This document shows, one piece after another, positions 6,137 to 11,932 of a stretch of DNA of 11,932 nucleotides. The notes under the pieces are model-generated. The model worked only from the letters and a program-made list of their open reading frames with translations. It did no database searches and was not told the origin of the DNA. Each line of letters begins with the position of its first letter. Within the stretch, counting starts at the first letter, position 1. The stretch comes from Acidobacteriota bacterium (GTDB lineage: Bacteria; Acidobacteriota; Terriglobia; Terriglobales; Acidobacteriaceae): contig JAKCDN010000051.1 of NCBI GenBank assembly GCA_021841795.1, positions 1-11,932 on the forward strand. Reading direction: 5' to 3'. Both the position numbers and the translations under genes were made by a program.

Positions 6137-7117
6137 CTACCGGTGCGCCAGCAGCATCATCACCGCGAACAGCACAAGCGGAATGAGCATCAGCGCCGCA
6201 TAGAGCGCGAGCCTCCCGCCGCTCAGTCCCATCCGCTGCCGCAGCCCCGGCCGACGCGCATCTTCTTCCACGCCCACCAGCTCCTGGTGCTCCAGCTCCC
6301 ACGCCATCTCCGCCGCGGTCGCATACCGGTGCCGCGGATCGCGCTCCATCGCACGGCAAAGAATCTCCTCCAACTGCGGCGAGATTGCCGTATTCAGCTC
6401 CCGCGCCGGTCGCGCATCGTTCAGCACCCGCTCGTTCAGCACCACCAGCGGATTCGTCCCCGTAAACGGCGTCTGCCCCGTCAGCATCTCGTACAGCATC
6501 GATCCCAGCGAGTAAATATCGCTGCGCTGATCTCCGCGCTGCCCCTTCACCTGCTCCGGCGAAATATAATCCGGCGTGCCCAACGCCGGCGTCAGCGCGG
6601 TCTGCGTAATCCGCCGCGCGTCTTCCTTCAGCGCAATCCCAAAGTCGATGATCTTGATCCGGTCCCCATCCTGAACCATGATGTTCTCCGGCTTCAGATC
6701 CCGGTGCACCACCCCGTGCTTATGCAGATTGTCCAGCGCATCGCAGATCGACACCGTTAGCCCGATCGCCCGCTCCACCGGAAGCCTCCGCTCCTCGTTC
6801 AGAATCGATCGCAGCAGCCGTCCATCCACCCACTCGATCACCATATACAAGCGGCTGCGCGCTTCTCCGTCATACGTCTTCACCACACCGGGGTGGTCAA
6901 TCTCCTGCCCGATCGCTTCCTCGCGCCGGAAGCGCTCCAGCAGTACCGGATCGGCTTCCATCTCCGCATGCGGCACCTTCACCGCCACGGTTCGACCCGT
7001 CGTCAGGTCCGTCGCACGGTACAGCGTCGACATCCCGCTGCGCGCAACCTCCGCCTCCAGCAGGTAGTGGTCCAGCTTCTCTCCGACTGCCATTCTCGTC
7101 GTCACTCGATCCAGCAT
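6137..7117 (-). CDS. Membrane-anchored Ser/Thr protein kinase (PknB-like)
   Basis: From the ATG at 7117 the protein has 326 residues (318 from the alternative ATG at 7093). It is a Hanks-type kinase that phosphorylates Ser/Thr of unknown targets. Visible motifs: the ATP-lysine in VAVKV (Lys47), the helix-C Glu in RRE (about 66), catalytic HRDLKPEN (138-145, Asp140), DFG (158-160), the activation-segment end GTPDYISPEQ (180-189), and SDIYSLG (199-205) with the invariant Asp200. The glycine-rich loop reads VARSGMSTLY, so the three canonical glycines are Ala, Ser and Ser. This variant occurs in a kinase subgroup I associate with Acidobacteriota. After the kinase domain (to about 280) comes a basic linker and one hydrophobic helix at about 302-323 with only three residues beyond it. 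The kinase thus has a tail anchor and no extracellular sensor. It faces the cytoplasm, converges on the Amt gene with 50 bases between, and diverges from the hydrolase gene. Confidence 0.93.
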   Translation of the reverse strand: MLDRVTTRMAVGEKLDHYLLEAEVARSGMSTLYRATDLTTGRTVAVKVPHAEMEADPVLLERFRREEAIGQEIDHPGVVKTYDGEARSRLYMVIEWVDGRLLRSILNEERRLPVERAIGLTVSICDALDNLHKHGVVHRDLKPENIMVQDGDRIKIIDFGIALKEDARRITQTALTPALGTPDYISPEQVKGQRGDQRSDIYSLGSMLYEMLTGQTPFTGTNPLVVLNERVLNDARPARELNTAISPQLEEILCRAMERDPRHRYATAAEMAWELEHQELVGVEEDARRPGLRQRMGLSGGRLALYAALMLIPLVLFAVMMLLAHR

Positions 7118-7220
7118 CGCAACTTTGAGTCTTGCATGCAAAACATAAGAATTTCGCAAGGAGACCACTTGCCGTCCATCGCACACCAACCCGCTGCCAG
7201 CAGCTATCATAGTTTCCGGC
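7118..7220. promoter_or_regulatory. Divergent promoter region between kinase and hydrolase genes
   Basis: About 100 bases separate the two starts. On the plus strand TATCAT (7205-7210) is a candidate -10 box ten bases before the ATG at 7221. No good -35 is seen at standard spacing and no Shine-Dalgarno sequence precedes that ATG. On the minus strand TATGTT, about 25-35 bases before the kinase start, is a weaker candidate. Nothing else is evident. Confidence 0.35.
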
Positions 7221-8411
7221 ATGCCCACGCAATCGCACAGATTCGCTACGCTCGTCTTCCTCGCCTGCGCTCTTTTATCCCCAGCTGCCCGCGCCATACA
7301 CGCCGAAAAAACCCATCCCCCCCGTCCCAAGATTGATGCCCTGCCGCCCCAGGACACCGGCTTCCTCAACCGCCGCGTCGAGCTTCACGGCGTCACCTAC
7401 CGCTTTCAGGTCTATCTCCCCGAGGACTGGCGGCGCGACGACGGCAAACTCTGGCCCATCATCCTCTTCCTCCACGGCCGCGGCGAGCGCGGATCCGAGG
7501 GCATGTGGCAAACCCAGATCGGCCTGCCTGAAGCCGTGCGCAATCACCCCGACCGCTGGCCATTTGTCATCGTCATGCCCCAGTGCCCCCTCGACGCTCA
7601 CTGGACCGATCCCGCCATGCTCAAAATGGCCATGGCCGCCCTCAATCAGGAGTCAGCCGAGTTCCACGGCGATCCCAATCGGACCTACCTTACCGGCCTC
7701 TCCATGGGAGGATACGGCGCCTGGGAGCTAGCCAAAGCCCATCCCCGTCGCTGGGCCGCCATCGCCATCGCCTCCGGCGGCATATTCTGGAGCTACGACC
7801 CCGACCGCTGGCAGCAGGCCGCTGTTCTCCCCGCCGAGTACGCACGCGCCATCGGCCGCACCCCTATCTGGCTCTTCCACGGCAGCCTCGATCCCATCGT
7901 CGCCCCACGCCAGAGCCGGCTCATGTTTGACGCCCTCAAGTCCACCGGAGGCAACGTCCGCTTCTGGCTCTATCAGGGCCTCCTCCACGATTGCTGGACT
8001 CGCGCCTACGATGAGCCCCGTCTGCCGCTCTGGCTCCTCGCCCAACATGCCCCGGCCGCTCCCGACAGCCTGGCTGAGTTCCTCATGATCCCGCTATATC
8101 CGCCGGTCATCCGCCTCACCGCCGCGCAGCTTGACGCCTTCGCCGGCCAGTACCGCGAGCCCAACGCACACGGCATCACAACCATCTTCCGTCAGGGAGA
8201 TCAGCTCTTTGAGAAAACACCCACCGGCGAGCTCATCGGCCTCGAAGCCGAGTCGCCCTCAGCATTCTTCCGCCCCGGCGACCTCACCGGCGCGCGCACC
8301 GTCCACATCATCTTCGAGCGCAACTCCGCAGGCGCAACGGCCGACTACATCCTGCGCGATAACCGCCACGAGGAGCGCTGGCTCAAACTCTCCAGCCCCG
8401 CGGCCCATTAA
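7221..8411 (+). CDS. Secreted alpha/beta-hydrolase (esterase/PHB-depolymerase-like) with C-terminal add-on domain
   Basis: The 396-residue protein begins with a signal peptide: basic MPTQSHR, a hydrophobic core, then an Ala-rich cleavage site near residues 24-28. It should act in the periplasm or outside the cell. The hydrolase core spans about 47-275. FLHGRGERG (83-91) forms the oxyanion region, GLSMGG (159-164) the nucleophile elbow with Ser161, and Asp224 (GSLDP) and His256 (LLHDCW) complete the triad. This layout fits the feruloyl-esterase / PHB-depolymerase / dienelactone-hydrolase-like group, often labelled prolyl oligopeptidase family. The substrate is an ester that cannot be named from sequence. 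Residues about 297-392 (LTAAQLDAFAGQYRE to RHEERWLKL) resemble the small beta-barrel-like domain (DUF3471 type) found after serine hydrolases and beta-lactamase-like proteins. The gene is monocistronic, diverges from the kinase, and lacks a Shine-Dalgarno sequence. Confidence 0.88.
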   Translation: MPTQSHRFATLVFLACALLSPAARAIHAEKTHPPRPKIDALPPQDTGFLNRRVELHGVTYRFQVYLPEDWRRDDGKLWPIILFLHGRGERGSEGMWQTQIGLPEAVRNHPDRWPFVIVMPQCPLDAHWTDPAMLKMAMAALNQESAEFHGDPNRTYLTGLSMGGYGAWELAKAHPRRWAAIAIASGGIFWSYDPDRWQQAAVLPAEYARAIGRTPIWLFHGSLDPIVAPRQSRLMFDALKSTGGNVRFWLYQGLLHDCWTRAYDEPRLPLWLLAQHAPAAPDSLAEFLMIPLYPPVIRLTAAQLDAFAGQYREPNAHGITTIFRQGDQLFEKTPTGELIGLEAESPSAFFRPGDLTGARTVHIIFERNSAGATADYILRDNRHEERWLKLSSPAAH

Positions 8412-8545
8412 CCCGCGCTCACCGCACACGCCATCTCCCGCAGCCCTTCAATCCGGGTATTGCCCTGGGATCGATCGACAGGGAACCATCGCCGCATGCC
8501 ATCGGGATGAGCCACACCCTCCGTCAAAGGCAGGCACGGGCTGAC

Positions 8546-8579
8546 AAAAAAACCAACACTGGCCTGTGTTCCCGGCCAG
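8546..8579 (-). terminator. Rho-independent terminator of the TonB-dependent receptor gene
   Basis: Reading the minus strand, CTGGCC (8579-8574) and GGCCAG (8564-8559) form a 6-bp GC-rich stem with a 9-base loop. Six bases later comes a run of seven T (8552-8546). It lies about 60 bases past the receptor's stop codon, the right place for its terminator. The gap between stem and T-run is slightly long. Confidence 0.6.
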
Positions 8580-8585
8580 GCATTA

Positions 8586-8623
8586 GACGCCTCCGCCGCA
8601 TTTTTTCATGCAGCGGAGGTGTC
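8586..8623. terminator. Strong hairpin in the convergent gap, possible bidirectional terminator
   Basis: GACGCCTCCGC (8586-8596) pairs with GCGGAGGTGTC (8613-8623): 11 bp with one G-U pair. After one mismatch three further pairs (GCA/TGC) close an 8-base loop containing six T. It begins about 15 bases past the receptor's stop codon and 175 bases past the hydrolase's stop codon. No T-run follows directly on either strand, so it may work together with the terminator at 8546-8579, or as an mRNA 3'-end stabiliser. Confidence 0.5.
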
Positions 8624-8637
8624 ACCGAAGTTCGGAT

Positions 8638-11271
8638 TTATTTGAATCCGAAGTTCAAGGAAATGATGTACTCCCGCGGGGCGCCCGGATCCACCAGCGT
8701 ATAGCCGCCGAAACTGGTGCCAAAATAGCCGCCGCTGGTGATGTACGCGGTCGGATTGTACTCGCGGTTGAACAGGTTCTCGATCCCGAACGAGAGTTTG
8801 ATCGGAACATTCTCGAGGCGTCCGGGCAGCAGGCGGTTGATCGTTCCGTCGGTATTGAAGTTGACAACGCCGTAGCCCGGCATGGTCTGGGTCGTGGGCG
8901 CATTGTTGACGTTGCTGAAAAGATAGCGGGTGCCAACGTATTGCCACCACAGGCCCGGGGTGAGGTTGAAACGGTGATCGCCGGATTTGTAATCCGTTGT
9001 AATGCCGACATTGGTAGAGTACTTGGGGTTGTTGGAGATGGGGAAGCTGGCGAAGTTCAGGTTGGATCCGCTCGGAATGTAGGAAAGGAAATAGTTGTGT
9101 TGAATGATCGCGTTGCCGTGAATCTGCAGGTAGTGGACCGGTGCGTTGTCAAAGTTGATGGAAACGCCATTGTTGACGCTCGAAGCCAGAGCGACGGCAG
9201 CAGGCAGACTCAGCTGTGCGGTCTGGGTAACGACGTTGACGTTGCTCAGCTTGTCGTGGAAGTAGGTCGCATCCAGAGAGCATTCGCCCAGAAACGCTGC
9301 CGGGCACTTCGTGATAAGGAAACCGCCCTCCATGTTCTGGCTCTTCACGGCCTTTAACTGGGCGATGTTGACACCGTTGGTTGCTCGATTGGCTCCGAAC
9401 GCAGAGTCGGTAGGGTTCTGATACGTAATGGCGAAGTTGCCATGCAACGTGAGCCAATTGGTAACCAGCCCTTGAGCCCCAACAGATGGAGCCGTCTCAA
9501 GAAAGTTCTTGTGCGTGGACGGGGCAAGCTCGTTGTCATTGGCGGCATTGCCGGAGGGAAAGTCAGTCAGCCCCGTGTTGTAGTAGTCCGTGCGAAAAAG
9601 CTGCTCCGCCACACCAGGCGTCACAATCAGTCGGTCCTTGAAGATGCTGATCCGGTCCTGAAGATAGAGGAAGCCATAGTCGTTGTACAGACGGTCGCCG
9701 TTGAAGAATGCCGGGCTGGTTTTGCTGGTGCCTAGGGCAGGGTTAAACAACGCCACGGGGTTGTGGTAGTCGCCATGCATCCAGTATCCGCCGATGGTCA
9801 CTGTATTGTGCGCGGAGGTAACGGCCATGGAGCTGTCGTTGCCAATAGTGTTCGAGGTAGGGTCGTACCACTCGTGACCTACGGTGTAATTGGGCCCGTA
9901 ATAGTTCACAACGCGATTGTGCAGCCGATAGCCATGGCGATACCACGAGGACGAATTAAAGGTCACGCGCGGCGAGATCGAGAGGGCCAGCTTCCCGTAG
10001 AGAATGTCGCTCTGGGTTCTGATTTGCTTGGCCCACACACTCTGCGCTAACGACGAGTAAAAGCCGCTCGTGGCCTGACTGTAGTACTGCGCATTGCCGG
10101 GAACTGCCGTGCCCGGCTGGGAGTCCGGCCCATAGAGGCCGGTCGTCGTTACCGCATCGCCGTAGTTGCTGTTCGACGCGGGCGTGATAGGGAGAAGCGG
10201 GATGAAATTGGGCCGAAATTCGGTGTTGCGTCCATGGTAGTACGCAATGCTGAAGGTGCCGTTCGAGAATTGCTTCAGCACCTTGGCGTGCGCGGCATAG
10301 CCCGAAGAGGGAGCACTGAATGTCGGAATGCCCGTGGTCCCCACGCGAAATGTGTCATTGGCCGCATAACCGAATGCCAACAGCCCCGCCCATCCGTTGC
10401 GCATACCCGAGTTCGCTACAAAGTGCGTGATGGATGTGTTGTAGCTGCCGTAGTCGGTGCCAAAGGTGATGGTGCCGCCAGGCGTCGTCTTGGGCTGATA
10501 AGGCATGTAGTTCACGGTGCCGCCAAGGCTGTCAAACCAGCGATTCGACGGCGCACCCGGACCATAGTCAACATTGATGTCCGAGATCATGTCGGTGATC
10601 GGAATCTGCGTGGTCTGCCACTGGCCATTGTTCGCGATCATGTTGTTCATCGGAATCCCGTCGAAAAGAAAGGCGATTCCGTTGCGCAGTACGTCGCCAT
10701 TGACGCTGCTCCAGCCGCCCTTCACGCCGCGGACAACAACTTCGCTGCGAGCCGTTGCCGCAACCCCGCCGTAGCCGTAAACAAACACTCCCGGCGCCGC
10801 GGTGAGCGCCTGCGCCGCGCTGCCGAACGGACCCGCAACCCCGCTGATTTCCGCGCGCGAGATCGTTGCTTGCGTCACCGAGGTTTCCGGGGATCCTTCC
10901 GCTGTTACCGTCACCGATTGCACCACCGACTTGGTGCGCAGCGTCACGCTGAAGTTCAGTTTCTGCCCTGATTGCAGGCTGATGCCGCTCTGCTGATAAT
11001 CATCGAATCCCTGCAGGGTAATAGTCAGGCTATAGACACCGGGTAAAAGCCCGCTCAGTTCAAATGCGCCGTCTGGGCCGGTAAGCGAGTTGAGAATAGT
11101 TCCTGTTTGTGTGTTTCTCAGCGAAACCCGTGCGCCGGCAACCGGGGCTCCACTCACATCGGCCGCAACGGCATGCAGCGTCGCCGTGGCCTGGCCAAGC
11201 GCAGGACGAGAGAACAGTAACGTGGAAGACAGCAATACGAGTGCAGTCATAAGACTGCTCAACACCTTCAT
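8638..11271 (-). CDS. TonB-dependent outer-membrane receptor with N-terminal carboxypeptidase-regulatory-like domain
   Basis: The 877-residue outer-membrane transporter takes up a substrate (siderophore, glycan or other large solute) with energy from TonB-ExbBD; the substrate cannot be read from sequence. A signal peptide covers about 1-27, ending near ALGQA. Residues about 30-112 form a carboxypeptidase-regulatory-like beta-sandwich (GAPVAGARVSL, GPDGAFELSGLLPGVYSL). QSVTVTAEG (118-126) resembles a TonB box. The plug spans about 130-258, with ALTAAPGVFV, EVVVRG and LFDGIPMNN as landmarks. The rest is the beta-barrel, with the terminal segments FGIENLFNREYNPTAY and ISLNFGFK; the closing aromatic near the C terminus fits barrel-assembly recognition. 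I chose the ATG at 11271 over an in-frame ATG at 11403 because it has an SD (GAGGA, five bases upstream) and begins the signal peptide. The gene stands alone, with no TonB or SusD-like partner. Its codon use is more mixed and less GC-rich than that of its neighbours. Confidence 0.93.
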   Translation of the reverse strand: MKVLSSLMTALVLLSSTLLFSRPALGQATATLHAVAADVSGAPVAGARVSLRNTQTGTILNSLTGPDGAFELSGLLPGVYSLTITLQGFDDYQQSGISLQSGQKLNFSVTLRTKSVVQSVTVTAEGSPETSVTQATISRAEISGVAGPFGSAAQALTAAPGVFVYGYGGVAATARSEVVVRGVKGGWSSVNGDVLRNGIAFLFDGIPMNNMIANNGQWQTTQIPITDMISDINVDYGPGAPSNRWFDSLGGTVNYMPYQPKTTPGGTITFGTDYGSYNTSITHFVANSGMRNGWAGLLAFGYAANDTFRVGTTGIPTFSAPSSGYAAHAKVLKQFSNGTFSIAYYHGRNTEFRPNFIPLLPITPASNSNYGDAVTTTGLYGPDSQPGTAVPGNAQYYSQATSGFYSSLAQSVWAKQIRTQSDILYGKLALSISPRVTFNSSSWYRHGYRLHNRVVNYYGPNYTVGHEWYDPTSNTIGNDSSMAVTSAHNTVTIGGYWMHGDYHNPVALFNPALGTSKTSPAFFNGDRLYNDYGFLYLQDRISIFKDRLIVTPGVAEQLFRTDYYNTGLTDFPSGNAANDNELAPSTHKNFLETAPSVGAQGLVTNWLTLHGNFAITYQNPTDSAFGANRATNGVNIAQLKAVKSQNMEGGFLITKCPAAFLGECSLDATYFHDKLSNVNVVTQTAQLSLPAAVALASSVNNGVSINFDNAPVHYLQIHGNAIIQHNYFLSYIPSGSNLNFASFPISNNPKYSTNVGITTDYKSGDHRFNLTPGLWWQYVGTRYLFSNVNNAPTTQTMPGYGVVNFNTDGTINRLLPGRLENVPIKLSFGIENLFNREYNPTAYITSGGYFGTSFGGYTLVDPGAPREYIISLNFGFK

Positions 11272-11282
11272 GAGGATCCTCA
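11271..11282 (-). promoter_or_regulatory. Shine-Dalgarno site of the receptor gene inside a 12-bp perfect palindrome
   Basis: GAGGA (minus strand, 11281-11277) is the ribosome-binding site five bases before the ATG at 11271. It lies within the perfect palindrome TGAGGATCCTCA (11271-11282), which also includes the first base of the start codon. The palindrome may be chance or a small protein-binding site. Confidence 0.5.
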
Positions 11283-11483
11283 CTGAATGAAATTGTGTGC
11301 TGCGCTTACGGGCAAACTGGGTTGCGCGCTGAAAGTGGAGTGGCCCAATCAGTTCACGGCGGAGCGCGCGCAGTGAATCTGGCCGGTTGCGGGAAGCAGG
11401 CATGCCAGATTCGTATTCTTAATTTGTGCTGTTGCGATTCCTTGAATCCGCGATTAAATCTCTGCTGCCGAACCGTATATTTC

Positions 11484-11503
11484 GAGAAAAATCAAAGTTT
11501 CTC
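11484..11503. repeat. Inverted repeat GAGAAA-N8-TTTCTC in the receptor leader
   Basis: GAGAAA (11484-11489) and TTTCTC (11498-11503) are perfect inverted arms with an 8-base centre, 20 bp overall. This is the size and symmetry of a dimeric repressor site. It lies about 215 bases upstream of the receptor start, so a role in that gene's control is only possible. Confidence 0.4.
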
Positions 11504-11509
11504 TGCTAG

Positions 11510-11527
11510 GATGACGCTCTTGTCATC
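11510..11527. repeat. Inverted repeat GATGAC-N6-GTCATC in the receptor leader
   Basis: GATGAC (11510-11515) and GTCATC (11522-11527) are perfect arms around GCTCTT, 18 bp overall. Starting six bases after the neighbouring inverted repeat, it could be a second operator half of a regulatory region, or a small hairpin in the leader RNA. Confidence 0.4.
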
Positions 11528-11680
11528 GTGGCGTTACCGGGCAGAAAGAATCCACACACCGAGTTCACCTGCGTTGGCGCTGAGATAACCATAGATATCT
11601 GTGCCCCCACGGAAACTTCCGAGGCTTTGTGTGTGTTGGGATTGCTGAAAAGAATGTCCGTATGGTGCTTGAACCGAGGG

Positions 11681-11713
11681 GCGCGTTTCGACGATCAAGC
11701 GTCGGAATCGCGC
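11681..11713. other. Strong stem-loop, possible terminator hairpin or structured RNA element
   Basis: GCGCG (11681-11685) pairs with CGCGC (11709-11713), and TTTCGACG (11686-11693) pairs with CGTCGGAA (11700-11707). T11708 is the only bulge and ATCAAG is the loop. That is 13 pairs, one of them G-T. It lies about 125 bases past the stop codon of the minus-strand fragment ending at 11838, so it may terminate that gene, but there is no T-run on the minus strand. On the plus strand only TTT follows. Confidence 0.5.
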
Positions 11714-11837
11714 TTTGGCGATCCGCTTACTGCCCACCCGCAGAGGCTCCCGGAACCCAGGCTCCAGCACCTATTTGCGCTGTTGGAAAATCGGGCTGGT
11801 GTTTCAAGAAGGTGCGACCTTTCTTCGCCCGCCTCTT

Positions 11838-11932
11838 TCATTTCACCCGCCAGGGAGGTTCTCCACTCCACCGCCCCATCGCTTCTTCGACCCAGGCCCG
11901 TAGTTTGTTCATGTGACGGGGTTGGTACTTTT
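11838..11932 (-). CDS. Possible C-terminal end of an unidentified gene cut by the right window edge
   Basis: One minus-strand frame is open from the window edge to a TGA at 11840-11838 and gives 30 residues ending in MGRWSGEPPWRVK. The mix (MNKLRAWVEEAM, then a Trp/Pro-rich basic end) looks like a natural amphipathic helix and tail rather than random GC-rich translation. G-ending codons are frequent, as in the other minus-strand genes. I do not recognise the family. With so few residues the call remains tentative; the frame could be non-coding. Confidence 0.35.
   Translation of the reverse strand, partial: KYQPRHMNKLRAWVEEAMGRWSGEPPWRVK

Larger units (their letters stand above)
11283..11837. 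other. Receptor leader and gene-free region with several inverted repeats
   Basis: I see no convincing gene here. Open frames at 11534-11770 (minus) and 11629-11916 (plus) have no Shine-Dalgarno sequence, no recognisable motif and unusual composition. The region is more AT-rich at 11420-11520, the likely location of the receptor's promoter, though no good -35/-10 pair stands out. Structures seen are an inverted repeat at 11484-11503, another at 11510-11527, a near-palindrome around GATATC at 11590-11603, and a strong hairpin at 11681-11713. Confidence 0.5.

Noticed and set aside
5350..6186. 278-codon plus-strand frame inside the Amt gene
   Set aside because: It is a Ser/Pro/Ala-rich frame-shifted reading of the Amt coding sequence with no domain signal.
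5307..6359. 350-codon minus-strand frame spanning the Amt and kinase ends
   Set aside because: It has Gly/Ala/Asp/Glu-rich low-complexity translation, antisense to the Amt homologue and crossing into the kinase gene, which is coded in another frame.
7118..7369. Upstream extension of the kinase by 84 codons
   Set aside because: It would overlap the start and signal peptide of the divergent hydrolase gene. It has no kinase-family similarity and leaves no promoter space. Starts at 7117 or 7093 fit the kinase domain.
11272..11403. Upstream extension of the TonB receptor to an ATG at 11403
   Set aside because: It would put 44 Arg-rich residues ahead of a normal signal peptide. The ATG at 11271 has a proper Shine-Dalgarno site.
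11534..11770. 78-codon minus-strand frame in the receptor leader
   Set aside because: It has no Shine-Dalgarno site and no recognised motif, and it runs through the strong hairpin. It could be a decayed gene remnant, but nothing identifies it.
11629..11916. 95-codon plus-strand frame near the right edge
   Set aside because: Mixed composition, no ribosome-binding site, no family resemblance, and it overlaps a more plausible minus-strand C terminus.
1..11932. Mobile elements, CRISPR arrays, tRNA or rRNA genes
   Set aside because: I found no transposase or integrase motifs, no terminal inverted repeats with target duplications, no regularly spaced 25-40 bp repeats, and no tRNA cloverleaf or rRNA signature on reading both strands.

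Overview
The window reads as ordinary chromosomal DNA of a GC-rich, Gram-negative bacterium, most likely of the Acidobacteriota (Acidobacteriaceae / Terriglobia type). Three things point there. There is an alternative complex III (ActA-ActB) pair. There is a stand-alone TonB-dependent receptor carrying an N-terminal carboxypeptidase-regulatory-like domain. There is a PknB-type Ser/Thr kinase with a 'SGM' glycine loop and a C-terminal membrane anchor. The phylum is inferred from gene content; no rRNA or other marker gene is present.

Layout, left to right. (1) 1-2436, minus strand: the start of an alternative complex III operon, with the pentaheme cytochrome ActA (1573-2436) coupled by an ATGA overlap to ActB (1-1576), which runs off the left edge. 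A 0.6 kb gene-free leader (2437-3033) precedes it. (2) 3034-4372, minus strand: a soluble DUF2711-like protein (3034-3774) and a 150-residue four-helix membrane protein with a Cys-rich tail (3920-4372). (3) 4618-6086, plus strand: a 60-residue two-helix membrane protein coupled by an ATGA overlap to a divergent Amt/Rh ammonium-channel homologue. (4) 6137-7117, minus strand, converging on the Amt gene: the Ser/Thr kinase. (5) 7221-8411, plus strand, divergent from the kinase: a secreted alpha/beta-hydrolase (esterase-like) with a C-terminal add-on domain. (6) 8412-8637: a convergent gap with a strong hairpin and a minus-strand Rho-independent terminator. (7) 8638-11271, minus strand: the 877-residue TonB-dependent receptor. 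(8) 11272-11932: a leader region with several inverted repeats and one strong hairpin, then what may be the last 30 codons of a further minus-strand gene cut by the right edge.

The genes do not form one pathway. ActAB belongs to respiration (quinol oxidation and delivery of electrons to a terminal oxidase). The Amt pair, the kinase, the esterase and the receptor look like independent transcription units of housekeeping or nutrient acquisition. I found no mobile element, CRISPR array, tRNA, rRNA or clear new multi-gene system. The points most worth a second look are the non-canonical pore residues of the Amt homologue with its translationally coupled mini-protein, the strand-wise third-codon-position bias that the receptor gene breaks, and the strong hairpin at 11681-11713.
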